Shown here piece after piece: positions 27,101 through 41,380 of a DNA stretch of 64,000 bases. Every line of letters begins with the position of its first letter. The first letter of the stretch is position 1. The notes under the pieces are model-generated. The model saw only the letters and a list, made by a program, of their open reading frames with translations, did not search any database and had not been told where the DNA came from. The DNA comes from Strix aluco. Lineage: Eukaryota; Chordata; Aves; Strigiformes; Strigidae. The stretch is taken from the NCBI RefSeq assembly GCF_031877795.1, contig NC_133931.1, positions 136,190,621 through 136,254,620 on the forward strand, written 5' to 3'. Both the position numbers and the translations under genes were made by a program.

Positions 27101-30100
27101 TACCGATAACAGAAACTGTTGCTCAAAAATTAAGACTGCACATGTTTTTACTTTACATAAATTTCTGTTCTTTTGTATTTAAAGTATTTACCTCTAAGCA
27201 TCAGCAAATATCATTTTGATCTAACTGACAACATGCTAAATTCTAAATGTTATTCTATGGAAAAAAGTAAGAATTCCCAAAGAAAAATCAAAAAGATTCC
27301 CCTCAAAAACACACGACGATAGGCATATGCAACTGAATATATATATGAGGTGGAGAAAGAAAGCAGAACTAAGCATATCACAGGCTGCAATTTTTCAACA
27401 GGCAGCGAAAAGCTCAAGAACATACTGAAGTGGAAAAGAAGCAAAATGTATGCATGCACTAAGAAAAAGCAGAGTGGTTCTGCAAACAACAATACAATTA
27501 ATTTATGTGACCATTTGATTTCATATTAAAACTGGATTTTAAAACACAGACTGAAAATAACTCTTAAGAATGTCATTTATGTTGCTCTTGTATCATGAAT
27601 TACCGCCGTAAATCAGATTAACTATTTTTAATACATTAAAGAATAAAATTACAAGAATTAGCAGGATTAAACCAATATATAATTTTTTAATGGTGTCACA
27701 CAAACTATATAGCATTTCTCTTAATCCATTCTTTATCTGTGCATTCCTTGTGAGAAATAAAAGAATGGTCAAGGAAGTTCATGTTTTCCATAAATACAAC
27801 AGTATTGTATATTCAATAAAATATATTTTATCATATTATTAGCCAAATAAGGTCTTATTAACTTAGTCAACATACTCAGCTAATTTTTGTCACAGTGCAA
27901 TAATTGGCAATGTTTAACAACATGTTCTCATTTATTAAGGTTTTGTCTTCTTCTTGACAGATGTGTTTTTAAGTACTTCAAAGTTTGTATAAAGTCTGCA
28001 TAATGCTACCAAAGTTCCACACTAAGTATATGTGATCCAGACCACACATAGCATCCCCTGCCTAAAGAGCAGCGCATGCTGGTATAGTGCTTCAAGACTT
28101 TCTTATGACGTATTTAATCTTTTCAGTTGTCAGCAATAATTGTATATTATACACAGCTATGATGTATTCTATAACATGAAAAATTCAGTCTAAGCAATTC
28201 CAAAGTAAATCATATGGCCAGTACGCTACCAACAGTTTTCAATATTTTTAGAAAGATTTTGAAGTATACTTACAGCTTTAAATTTTGGCATTCATTCAAC
28301 ATATGATGATAATATGATGAGCTACCAGCACTTTCTTGTTGTAATTAGTGCTATACTGCAAATCTAGGTGGCAAAAATTAAACAAAATATTTGCTATAAA
28401 AATTAATGAATCACAAAGACAAACATTTTTGCCTCAAAAATTAACAAGACTATATATTTTACTTTGACTGCATAGTATTACCTTGCATTAACAAGTAAGG
28501 AAACACATCTTACAGTCAGCAAGCCATCTTTCATACCCTAATTACTGATTTACATTGCAAAAAGCTATCAGTGAGAGTGCATTGTGCCACAAAGGATTCT
28601 GCATATTAGAGTAAATCAATATAAAGAGGAGGTAAAATCTGTATTCAGTGGAGTAGAAATCTTGAAGGTACTGCCACAGGAGTTACAATTACAGTTAAGA
28701 AGTTATATTTTACCTCCAGAAAGTCTACATTATTAAAAAATCAACAATACCATGACGTGAAGGCTACTGATCCACTGCATATCATTAAACACATGATTTG
28801 CATCATATTATGAAGAAAGAAGGAAAAAAAAAAATCTTGGTGTTGTAGGAGGACTCTCGCACAATTTAATCAACCAAATGCAAAACTGCAATGTTTAATT
28901 AATAACTCCTTCCCACACACAGTCCTGAGCAACCAAAACCACAGGCACTATAGCTTGTGGTCATGCAGTTCCCTAAGCAACTCTGCACCTGCTTATCAAA
29001 TGTCTTGCCTTCTGAATTTGCGCAGCTGCTTCTCTTGGAACTGCTTGTGTCCTCTTCCTCTCAGAAAACCTTGCACTGTGCTTCTTTCTCTTACAGACCA
29101 TTAGATTCAAAATTTCAAGTCACCTCTTCACAAGAGCTTCGTCTAAGACCTTCTCTGTTATCAAGGGCCTTGTAAAATGGATCATTATACCTTACCACGT
29201 GAGCTTGGCTCAAATAGTGACTCTAATACACATATGCATGAATCTGATACCTCATGAATTCTCTCCTACATGCTCCAATGCTCCCTAAGGCAGTTTTAGT
29301 TCTATCTGTACCACAACCCACTTACCTTCTTGGAAACAGAAAGATAAGCACAGAACCAGTCCAGCAAACTATTACAGCATATGAAACAGGCCAAGTCGGC
29401 TTTCAGAAGCTTCACCTAACCTGCAGGGCTGGTGTTGTCCTTGTCACAAACCACCCACATCACACTCAGCCAAAATGCAGCTGGGGGCATTTCTGAATGA
29501 AAACTCAGATTTCTTTTCAGTGCAGTATTTGGTGAAAAGGGAAAAACTTGGGGAGGTGTGCATGCCTACTCCTTAGCAGAGAGATATGGGTAAGAATCTC
29601 TTCCAGATCTTGCTGTGTAAAAGTAGCTAGAATGATCCAAGGCCTTTATTCAGCTCCTCACACATGCTGCACAAGCTGAGATATCCCTTATTTTAAGGAA
29701 CTATTCTTTACTCCTTTGATGTCCTGCAGGAAGGAGAATCTGAGTGACTAAATAGACACATCTTTGCTAAAGGCTGCTTCATTTTCCAAAGTCATGTTGT
29801 TTACTCAGATGAAGCATACAGACTTTAACTAGCCTCAAATCAACAGCAGCATCATATTCATAGTTTCTCTAAATTTAAAGGAGATACATTTCATAGACAT
29901 TACATAAAAATTACCTCAGCAATCACTTAAGTACAGGAAGCTATGCTCAAAATTTACTTCCAGGATAACCTAATCCTACCTAAAAAATGCAAGGTAAAAA
30001 TTACTGTACGTGTAGACTTCCAAAAGCCAAAAAATGTGGGATTAAGTCACCTTTTTAAAAGGATTAAATACTAGTTGTATTAGGCATGGCTGGCTCTGTT

Positions 30101-33100
30101 AGTACAACAAAGAAATGCTGCAAAGAAGAAAGGGAGATTATAATTTAAATTTCTGTCTATGATTTATCTATTTCAGTTGGTTGAGTTGCATCCTTTTTAA
30201 TGAATGCAGTGAATCATCTAAATCACTTAAATTGAGACTGGAAAGTGACAGACTTGTTTCTCCCCTTACCAATACTTTCCCACCACCAAACACTACATCT
30301 TGTGAGGACAAAGACTTCAAGTATTTGCTAACAATACATTAGTTCTCCATTCAACACAGAAAACAATTAACAACTTGGGTGAGAAGGTTATAACTTTCTA
30401 TAGAACCAATAATGCCATAAGCTATGGAAACATCAGCATGTTTCCGATAGTTATCCATAACTACAGAGTTGGAAAAGGAATAATGCACTGTGTAACTATT
30501 TTCTGTACAGCAGAAAAACCACACTTGATTTCTTCACACATTCATAAAAGTTTCAGGGCTATTGAACAGATTCTCATCCTCACAATAATGTAGCTCTTCA
30601 AAGATTGTTTTCTTCTAAAATTACTATATAACACCCCTACAATTCATTAATATGTATTTTTACATACTTTACATAAGTCAGAGTCTCCTAGACTACAGAA
30701 CTCATTCCATCAGTGGAATAAAAATCATGTCAAGATGGTCATATGTCATCAGTTGTTGACTGCTTTTGCACAAGCGTCTGACAGAACAGCAGGAGCCGCC
30801 CAAAGTATGAAGCATACAATGAAAGCAGAACCTCTGAGAACACAGGCACAGGATGACTTTGGATGACCCAGTGTATAAATAGGAATCAAATATGGTCCAT
30901 TACTGATGCAGCCTTTACAGCTGGCTAAAATCTTTGAGCATAACGAAGTGGACAAAGTTCATGCGTAAAATATTCCATATATGGCAAAACAGAGGAGATA
31001 AGAAAACATAAAAAGATAACAGCTTCCAAGAGAAAAAGAACAAAGAAAGGACAGAGGGAGTAGAACTGCTCCAGCACTGCCGTCCCCATTCAAGTGCACC
31101 ATACCAGATCAGCCTATGTATCCACCCAAGTCCTCCTTCAATGGAAAAAGAGAGGTGTTTTTTGGTTTGCCACCCAGCATATTTTGCTAATGCAACTAAA
31201 CAACCATACATAAAGCATTTTATTTTGCTATCTAACTGGGTGAAAAAACAGCATGTGTATGGGTGTGTGTTTTCTGCTCCAGCCTTCCGATACAGTAAGA
31301 CTGATAACCACACCACTGAATCTGAGTAAACTCAGGAGCAGACTGAGCATAATATGCAGTGTCTTCTGTCTGGGGGTATTATTTTGACTGATTCTGTACA
31401 TGAACAAGAGTCCATGAGACTGAGTAGCACTGTACATCTGTATTGGCATGTATGTTTTGTTCAGATCCTTGCTAAAGCTGAGAATAAAGTAATGATGTTA
31501 GACAGCTTCCAGAAACCAGCTTTTTAAGAATGCCGTTTTGATTCAGTCCTTTCAAAGAAATAAACTATACTTTCAAATCTAGTTTATGTTAACTACAGAA
31601 AAAGAGTCTTTGACTGTATGTGCCTCTTTTTTTTAACTCTCAATAGCAGAACTGACAAGTTCCCCCCGCCTTCCTGATTTTTTTTCTTGTAAGCATTTTT
31701 CTTTTTAGTTATGTTGTTTAAAATGCGATGTTGGCAATGAAATATTGCTAAAGGCTTTGGACTGATGCCTTCTGAAGCTTCCACTTTTCCCAACTTTTAC
31801 TAGCAATAAAGAATTTGTTTCTAGAAACATGTAATTTTAATTACAAAATTACCCCAAAAACATAAATGGAATTTAATTGGTTACAAAGTAATATTTTCAC
31901 ATAATCAAGCGATTGTTTGGGGGATTTAAGGCATAATTTATTAGCTCTGGATAAGGTGCACATTTTGCTTCCTACAGGCAAATAACAAACTGATTAGTAA
32001 GTGTAATAAAGGAGTTTATTTGTCTGACAATTGGCAGCTAGAAGTGCAATAACTTACTTGATCAATTGCCATTTTAAAGAGCATTAAAGCTTCTCATAAT
32101 TACACTATTTATATGGTATGCAGATGAACAACAATACAGCATTACCCCTATGACACTAGTGATTTAATATGATGTTTCTGCCAGGTTTTGTACCTTTCTA
32201 CATAATGCAAAAGGAAGTAATTACTTTTTGAACTGAAAGATTGAAGAATTGACTCCTTTTTAGATATGCAAAGAATTTTGACTATAGGAAGAAATAAAGA
32301 TGATAGCTTCTCCAGATCAAATTTCATTTAGGTCTTCAGAATTCTGTAGCTGTCAAGTGAAGATAGCCACCTCTCTCTGGCAGGAAGCTTTTCCAATTTG
32401 TTACACAAAGTGAAGTTCTTCTCATGCTCCTTAATTCAGTTGCTTTCCCAGGTAACATCAATAGTTAACAGCTTTTGGATTCCAGTTCTCTGATGGCCTA
32501 GCCTCACTGAATTCACTGGATCTAAGCCAACACAGGAAGCCACCACAGAGCCAATAAATACCACGCACATTTCAGACAGACATTATACAATGGAAAAGAC
32601 TATGACAAAGGTATAAGATCACCTTTTTGAGATCAAATGATACTTCAGTGATCTAGGTAAGGAAATATTTACCAGTCAGAAGTTCAGATGAACTAAAGTA
32701 CACTGCCTTGAGAAGGTCAATGGAGATTGCCTTGGTTTCCTTACTGTTTTATTGAAAATGTCTTACACCCAATTAAAAAGAAATCCAGGAAAAAAATTAC
32801 ACTGAAATCACACAAGTTTTATGAAAAAGTGAACAAGTTAAAAAACTTAAACGCAAAGATGAGATATGATCTATTGTAACATGCAAAGACACCTAAACAC
32901 AAACACATTCAGAAAACAGTTATTCTCATTTCAACTCAACATCAGTACAATTAACTCCATTCTTCTTCTACTCTCAAAGAATCTCATTTAAAACAGATTT
33001 ACAAAGCAGATCTATTTTAAAGTCTTTGGCAGAGAATCAGTTCTGGAAAGCTATTCTGTGCTGTATGAGAAAGGTCAAAAACCTTGTTAAAATTCTAACG

Positions 33101-34364
33101 GAATTTAAGTTTTAATGACTGGAAACTTACATTCTGCATCACTAAACTATAGAGCAATGTTTCTATTTATTGACATTTCTCATTAAGTCAATCTACAGAA
33201 GTACAGGCCTATTGTTAAGAAGCTCAATATATTTAGATTTCTAAAAAAGTTTTGAGAGACCTTACATAATTTAATTTTCATAATAAATATTTTAATAAGT
33301 GGTAGATTTCCCTTTTACACTATGGTCTTTCAAAAAAAGGTGGAGGAATGCTAAAGAAATACCACAAGTCATTCTTTGGACTCTTTATTCCACTGATAAA
33401 GTTGTGAATTATCTGTCAATCAGCTCACCTTTTACCTCATTTACTGAAAAAGACAAGTAGTGGTAGATTTTCCTAGCTTTCCAATACCCAATCAATCTGC
33501 TGTCACTAATGACTTCTACCTCAAATCATCTCCTTGAAGTAGGGAAGCATTCTACAGTCCTATTAATGGAGAACTAAAGTACAAGGTAAAGGTAGCAAAT
33601 TGTACAAACAAGCCCGTGGCAAAGTTGTGATTTCCAACACCTCTATCTTAGCCAGTTTATCCACTGGTTTCTCTAGCTGCTAGTGCATGCCTTTAATAAC
33701 TCCACCATTCTACTTGCATAACACAACTACCAACTCTTCCCCTTCACATATCACTCACTGTCTCAGAAATCTTTCTGGTTCCTGTGAATATTCCCCGTCG
33801 TCAGACACAGTGATGACCAGGAGGATCTCCAACCTACAGCTGGAGGCTTCCTGCTTCCCTTTTTCCCAGCAGTTTGCAAGTCTTACAGATTCTAGAAGAA
33901 TCTGGCATTAATACAGAGATAGCTCTCTTGCCACTTATTCAGAATTTGCATAGAAGTTTGAGATAAAAACACAAAGTTTGCAAGTCATCCAATGCAGTAC
34001 TCTCTTTAGCTATTATTAGTAATCACTAACTGAACTACTCTAGCATTAGGTGAGAATTCTGCATGGAAAAAAAGGTAAACTATCATTATGTAATCTACCT
34101 TTCAACTAACAAATTGCTGATTAATTCAATCTCTTACTGATAGTCTCTGGCAATAATTATTCCCCATAGCAAGTAACACCTGTGGTATTTAAAAATGTCT
34201 CACTCCCCCATTTGACCTACCTGCATAACAGGGATTCGGAATCTGTCCTACTTAAAAATCAACATAATACATTAATTGCCAGAAAAATCCTTACTTGTCA
34301 ATCATCATTTTACACTGTACAGTATAAAGAACATAGCAGAGTTGCATTTCTGTATGGTACATAC
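18132..34364 (-). other. CRPPA: CRPPA intron 2 (16,233 bp)
   Basis: This is AT-rich unique-looking intron sequence bounded by the exon 2 donor and the exon 3 acceptor. I see no recognisable mobile element. It holds simple A-runs (for example near 23507-23524 and 23949-23962), a 16-bp direct repeat at 18900-18933, and a candidate conserved noncoding block at about 31830-32140. Open frames such as the 141-codon one at 21532-21957 (plus strand) show nothing recognisable. Confidence 0.75.
31830..32140. promoter_or_regulatory. Candidate conserved noncoding element in CRPPA intron 2
   Basis: This is a repeat-free AT-rich block with many homeobox-like cores (TTTAATTGG, TAATTTATTAG, CAATAACTT, TGATCAATTGCC) and balanced, non-simple sequence typical of deeply conserved developmental enhancers. 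This is judgement by eye only. Confidence 0.25.
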
Positions 34365-34644
34365 CCCATATTCTTTAGCAGCCATAACCACTTTTGAAAG
34401 AATATCTTCTTCAACAAATGGCCTCACAGCATCATGGATAATCACTACTTCTGGTTTCTGGAGCAGATGGTTGGAAAATTCATTCTCTACAAATACTTTC
34501 AGGCCATTGAAAATTGACCGGTGACGAGTTATTCCACCTTTTACTATCATGACTCTTTTGTGGCCATATTTTTCAATGATAGACTTCATTGTTTCAATAT
34601 TTTCAGGAGAGACCACCACAATAATGTTAGATATCCAACTTATC
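34365..34644 (-). CDS. CRPPA: CRPPA (ISPD) coding exon 2: core of cytidylyltransferase domain
   Basis: This 280-nt exon encodes residues 56-149 and continues the exon 1 frame exactly: its first base completes the split AGG codon. The acceptor reads TTTTTTCTAG before GATAAG, and the donor is GGG followed by GTATGT, leaving phase 0. The protein shows two hallmarks of the IspD-like fold: [13 protein letters not shown] at residues 92-104, and [11 protein letters not shown] at about 122-132, equivalent to the HDAARP loop of bacterial IspD. No stop or frameshift is seen. The reading frame runs on past both splice sites into intron sequence, but those ends do not resemble the family. Confidence 0.95.
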
Positions 34645-37600
34645 CTAGAAAAAACAGTACAAAAACAGAGAAAGTAGACATGAATGACTAAGTACAGATA
34701 TCTCCATGAAACAAAGAAATTCATATGGAAAGAAATTCAAGCTGGCTAAATAAAACATCTCTCAATATATTCAAGTCCATGTTTTTGTGTGTGTATTAGC
34801 ACTCCACCCCTAAAGGGAGAGCTACGTGAGAGGATCTCTACCAATACATGGACGTCAACTAACGTGACTGGAATTCTGGGAAGGGACTTGCTTCCAACAA
34901 CCAGTTTGCAGAGGTGAAAAAAGTAAATTCAAAGAAAAAAACCACCTTCTGCTAACCCTTCAAAAAGCCTTCAAAACATTTCTTACTCTAGCCTCATTCC
35001 TAGCTTCAAATGTAACTCCTAAATTGATCAGCTACAGTCTGTTACTTTAGCTTTCTCTAAATTCAGTCTTCAATAAATTGGTAAATCCTTGGTCCTGGTC
35101 TACTGTGCAGTACACTCTGTACAAGAGAGTAAAAGGATCAAGAAAACCTCTGAAACACAGAACACAATGTAAAAACATAGCTATGCTAAATAAAATTACC
35201 GTAATATGAAAATCATATTTTTAGAGAACTTCAAGCTTCTACTGTTGGTATCAGGCTAACTCTACAACTGAAAGGTGGTACAGGGAGAAAATGGCCCACA
35301 TCCCACAAGATTAAAATCGGTCATAACTAAAGTCAGGCTGAAGTCATACTTCTGTCAAAGGGCCTAGGAATACAAATTATAGTCACATGTGGCATACTGT
35401 ACTTCAAAATAACAGACATACCGTAATTCAAATCCAGCTATTTGAGTGGTTTATTTCCTAAATGCTATGTAGAGAACATAAAAAAGGATTTAAGATTGGT
35501 TTATTTCCTTTCTGTGTCTCCACAGATGACAGGAGAGCTTTTTAGCATGACTGACAAGAAACTCATCAGATAAGCAATGATTACAAAAACAATTTACTAC
35601 TTACTATAGTAAAATTACTCATGTGTAGCCTACACATCCAACTAGGAAAAAAGAGAGACAAGTATGGTATATTCCCTCAACTGAAACTAGCAAAGCTATT
35701 GAAACTAATTTCACAGACACAAGACAGGTTAAGGTATTAAGTACTTCCAGTTAAAAAAAATAAGAGGCAGAAATTTACAGTTCAGAAATATACAGGCTCA
35801 AGCGACTGGTTTCTGCAATAACACATGAGAAGGATTGCTTACAAACTATCCTTACTCCAAAAGTAAAGCCATCTGTGATACAAACCACTCCCCTAGAACT
35901 ATGTGAAACAAAAGAGCATCTCCCACCTTCTGTACATTTTTTTTTTTTTGCAATTAATGGAATTTCATGGAAAATTATTTTAATGAATTTTAAAATAACT
36001 GTTAAAAATAAAATCAAAAGAAGTGCTATTAGCATTTTTCAAAAGAAAAATATTTGTCCTTATGTTCATTTTATTATTAACAAAGGCAGAAAATACAGCC
36101 AAACCAACATACTCTCAACATTTTTTAAGTATTGAAGTTGTTCAAATGTAAAATCTGAAGTCATATGGTTTCATGTTTCATTTCAACTTGTCACTCACCA
36201 CAGGTTCATCAAAAGGTTTTCAAATCTCTGAAATGAGTCCTGGCATAGTCTTACATTGAGCCACAAAACTTAGCATCTCTGCATGACTTCAACTCAGAAC
36301 TAGGGCAAACTAATTGGATTAATCTCAGCTCTTTTTTTGAATATTGAGAGTCCGTCAATTAAATAAAGCAAAATTCAAGAAGAGCTATTTCACTCTAAAC
36401 AAGAATAAGAACTCTGCACTTCTATTTGCAGAAAGACTATAGCCTTACACAGTTCCCAGAAACAGTGGACAGTCTGCACATTCACTAGTGAATGTGTAAG
36501 AAGAGCACTGACATTTCCCATTCTGGAGTCAAACGAAAAAGATTATGAGGCAACTGGGTAGCACATAGCATCTTCTGAGAAGGGAACACAAGCACTGGCC
36601 AGCCTATGATAAATCTCTGCACAGGGCGAGTGGAATGGCTCAAGGCCTCCAGTGGTAGAATACACCAAGTGACAGGATGCGGTCACAGCTCCACCCTGTG
36701 TCTGGATAAACACATTTATAAATTTGAGTATGTCCTTCAACTCACTCTGGACTAATGTTCTCTAATTAGAGCTGGGATTTAGAGATGCAGCCTATTCATG
36801 TAGGACTATAAATGTATCCTCTAGATTGGTTAGGTACAAGAACAGTTTAGGCTTCGAAGCCTAACATGTCCCACCAAAACTCATGAAAAGTACAATCAGT
36901 AATGTATGCTACAACTTCTCATAAATAAGAACTGTGCAACACACAGGTGCTGACTCTTTTAAAGATCTGCTTGTGGAAATGTTGCAAAGTGTTTTAATGA
37001 AGTAGAAAGTATACACTCAATCAGTATACACTCAAGCTGGCAGTAAATGGATTCTTTTTTTCCTCCCTCAAACTTGTCACACCCTTTTCTTCAGAAAGAT
37101 TTCATACTAAAATAACACAAAGCTCAGGACCTGCTCAAAACCAGTTGAAAAACAGTAAGCACCTTTTCCATTTTATAACTGTAATATTAGATCAAGATAA
37201 TACAAGCTTCAGAAAAAAACAGCACACGGTGCAAAAAAGATCAGAATACCATACCCCAGTGTGCTTTAATGAGCACTAGATACAGAACTCTAGTGCTTCT
37301 ATACAACATAGGCCATAGTTCTAAAGTGGAAAATCAGGTCTGATCAAATGAAACAAAAGTAACAACTCCAGTTATAATCACTTTACAGCTGCCTTGGGAG
37401 GACCTCAATGTTAGTAGAGGGAAAACAATGAGGCAGAAAAGGACTGTATGTTTCCTGCAACTGTCCTCACATCATCTCCTATCAACAGACTGACTAGCTG
37501 CCTAGTAGAAAATAGTATTGTTTCATTACATTTCAAAAAGTACATATATTCATATTAGCTAAGCTAGAACTCAAAGTAAAGGAGCACATTAACTCAGCAA

Positions 37601-40600
37601 CAGATTAAGCTATTACATGACTTCACAACACAGACCGCAGAAGAAACTGAACAACCCCTGAGTTATGCTCTGAGACTGTATCACCTAAATAGCATGCTCG
37701 AGTACAAACCTGACTGACATTTAACCCTCTATCAGTTCACTCACATACAAACCAGTGCTGAGCCTGAAATCTGACATAAGGCTTAAATACTCACTCTCAG
37801 TTTCTTGCAACTCTCTCGGATCAGCAACAACCTATTTAACGTACAACCTACTGAAATCAGCAGCTGTGCCTGCAAAACATGGCCAGAACCAAGCAGTCAC
37901 TGCTGAGATGGCTTTAGTAGTATAAGATATTATCTTTCACTGCCACAGAAACTCTTCAGAGGTACAAGGTAAATCATCATATTAGTTTTGATGACCATCA
38001 AAACTATTCAAGCATCAAATGAGAAAATGAACTGTCAAGAACAAAATGCATTTGCAGAATGCAGGCATAACTCCCTTTTGCTCCATAACAACTTTGTTAT
38101 GACTTTACTGATATATGAAAAAGATATATGAATACATATGGATCCGTTATGGTACAAAAATGGAAGCAGGGAGCTTTCAAGTCTGTAAAGTTTCACAGGT
38201 ACATTAAGGAAGTTTTGAGCATCTCAGGTACAGACGCCATCCATTTTTTCCTGAAAGAAAGTGTTCCTTAGTAGTCAGACAAGATACCTTCATAAAGTTA
38301 AAACAATTGGATTGTTTGCTATGATTATTTTTAGCTCATAAACAATTTTAAGAATAAGCTAATGATAACTGGACAAAAAGAACTATCACAATAGATACAT
38401 TTAACAGAATTGTAATTCTGTGACCTGTAGAGCCAGTGAACATGCATCAACCAATGGGGAAAAATACTTGGCAAATACAGTACACAAGACCCTTCCGAAG
38501 ACATGAATGTTCAGAAGCTTCCCCAGGTGATGTTTTTTGATACCAAGGCATCTGTTTTAAGAGACTACATTACAGTAAACAAAGTAAACAAAGCTGTCTG
38601 AAACCTTTATGGAAAAATTTTATTCTGCCAGTAAACATAGTAACTGCTTTCCTCTTTCATAACTTCTCACTGTACTTTCAACAACTGGTGAAATAAGAGC
38701 ACAGAAAGAATAGCAGCAGCTTATTTGTCCCTCAATGATTCTAAAATCAACCTTTACCTTAGCTTGTTTTCTGCTCTATAGCTTTATTAAAGTATGTGTG
38801 CACATGTGCAGAGAGACAAGACTCCTGTCTCAGAAAAGATATTGGAAAGGTTCTATTCTAAATAAACATACACCAAAAAAATTTGAAGTGGAGGAAGAAC
38901 CCTACTAGTTTGTACAGAAGCAAAAAGGAGGAATGCCATGCTAGCTCTGTTGAACTTGATGCAGAAGCCTTGCCCAGTTCAGTTCAACAGAAGCAGAAAC
39001 AAATCCAATGGGAGAGATTTAAGTTCTCCAACACACTTTAATTCTACCCCCAAGGTAAGAACTGACCTTCCTATCAGCACCACTGTACTGACAATGAAAA
39101 CCAATCATTTCTCCTCACCCTCTCTTCCTAAGGGCATCATCTTTGATTACTGGCAGGCCAACATTCTACATGCTGTCATCCTATGCAACAGGATGCACTG
39201 CCTATTCATTCATGTATGCTCTTGTCTTGTCTGACACTTTTTCCACATCAACATTTAAGATTCTTGCTACTTTAAGATGAACAGAGTAAAAGTCTTTCTC
39301 TCTTGATTTTTAAAAAGCACATACACAGCAGCTGCAGATTCTTGATTTGCTCACGTATTTCTGTCTGTATGTCGCTATGTTTTTTTCCAGTCTCAAAAAA
39401 AGCTCAATAGCTGTGATAATCAGTTCAATATTCAAGAGTCAAGGGTTCATTCAATTACAGTGGGTAAACAATAGACATCAGAAGATAGTATCAAGCTAAA
39501 CACAGAAAATCTGCCACTTCTGGGTGATAAGATTACATGACAAACTGTAGTTCCTCAATATTACATTTTTGCACATACATTCACATAGAGTAAGAACAAG
39601 GTATCTCTTTTGCAGTCTCAGAGTCAGAAGTGTTGAGATTAAAATGAAAGCCATTCCAAGCTTTAGAGTACATCTGTTCCCAACTCCTCATACACATACA
39701 TACCAGCCAACACTCCAATTGAGTACAGAGATGGCAGAAACCTCTATCCGCGAGAGCACTGGCACCTAAGCAAAAGCACCGAAAGCTCTAGGTTGCTACT
39801 CTCACAATCAACTTGGGATCACGCGCCTGGTTGGACTGTACAATTAGAATTCAACCTTCTAATTTTTTGCAGCTTCAGGACATAAATATAATACTGTTGC
39901 TCAAAGAACTGGTTTTTTCCCAGAGCTTACTGGCAGCAAAAATGAAAGATTTTTTTTAATGAATAATGTTTTATTTTCTTAAGAATATCATTTCCTTCCC
40001 AAACCTCACTCTGTTCTCTTTTCCAGGTCTCCAATACACTGAGTAAGGATATTATTCTTTTCTGTAGATTCCCATGACATTTTGGCAGAAATTACGGCTG
40101 TGACAAGCTTTGGATTGGAGGTTTTGCTTACTGATGTGTTTAGCATTGTGACTGGCTGCTGTTGAAAACTAAATAAAGAAAACAAGCAATATTTCTTTCA
40201 TAAAGTAACAAGTGACCTGAGGGAAGCCTCTCTGGGTGGGAATGGAAAAATAGTCCCAATTTTGATGTTGTACAAGTTTCCATGAGTTAAGACTTTGGGA
40301 GATGTTGGCAATTCCATTTCTTTTCACCACCCTCCACTCCTCCCCATTTATTCTCTCTAAAATCTAAAGATTTGTTTTTCTACAAGTTACTGCAAAACAT
40401 CCAGAATACATCTGACACTCCACTCCTACCTGCAGTGTTTCAAGTGACACTAGATACAAGACTTACATTATGTTAACATTTGACAATAATATATTAACTG
40501 TCAGTCACATGCCTAGAACTCAACAGTCTTATGAGAAGGAAAAACCTGAGTGCTAAGATATCCCATTACTTAAAATTCTTCGCTCCAACATAAACAAATG

Positions 40601-41380
40601 CATTGCACACACGGCCTCACGCTACCTGAGCTATCAGCTTTTAGCCCAGTAACTACATCTTAAACAAAGCCAAGGGGGCATTTAAGCTTCCTGCTGATGC
40701 AGGGTGTTCCACCATGGACTGTAAAAGAGAGGCATAATGCAGCGCTGTAAACCACCGAGTTCATCACACTACGAAGAGCGGATCTTTTCGAGGTCTCTGG
40801 ACACATTTGAGGTCTCAAATGGCTATGGGAGCACAGATCTTTTTCCAAGGCCTCTGGATAACATTGTGGCCGTCTCCAACGGCTACGGCAGGCTTGTCGC
40901 TCACCAAACCAGCCACTGCAGCTACGGGAACCCTCGGGCTTCGAGGCTGAGGGCCTCGAACACATCTCCAGCAGCAGTGGAAAGCGACACCACCTCACGG
41001 CAGCGGCCTCGCTGCGGAGAGACGGCGGAGAGCGCTCGGCTCCCGCCCGGCACCTCTCCCCGGTGAGCCTGCCCGGCCACCGCTCGGGGCAGCCCCGGCC
41101 TACGTGTCCCCAGCCGCCCTGTCGCTTCTTACATCTTCTGACTGGGCGGGGAGGGAAGGAGACCCCACCGAAACGCAAAACCAAACCCTCCGAGGGGCGG
41201 CCGCGCCGCGGGAGCCTAGGGCCCGAGGCGAGGGTGGCTGCCGGCGGCTTTCTGGGGACGGGGGGCACGGCGAGGCCCGGCAAGAGCGGGGCGGCCGGGC
41301 CTCAAGCGGCGGGGGGCCGGGGGCGGAGGGGAAGGCCCGCAGGGCGCGGACGGGGAGCCGAGCGGCGCCGGCCTCGTTAC
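34645..41380 (-). other. CRPPA: CRPPA intron 1 (6,736 bp)
   Basis: The left 6 kb is AT-rich intron with no recognised element. From about 40700 the base composition rises sharply into the CpG island around exon 1. The notable content is a two-copy tandem duplication at 40781-40893 and a tandem pair of forkhead-like motifs at 38575-38592. Confidence 0.75.
40781..40893. repeat. Two-copy tandem duplication, about 55-bp unit
   Basis: Copy A starts GATCTTTTCGAGGTCTCTGG at 40781 and copy B starts GATCTTTTTCCAAGGCCTCT at 40836. Each then carries a diverged GG(T/C)C-rich middle and ends in a GGCTA(T/C)GG(G/C)A motif. The copies differ by substitutions and small indels, so the duplication is not recent. 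It sits in CRPPA intron 1 at the edge of the CpG island. Confidence 0.6.
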
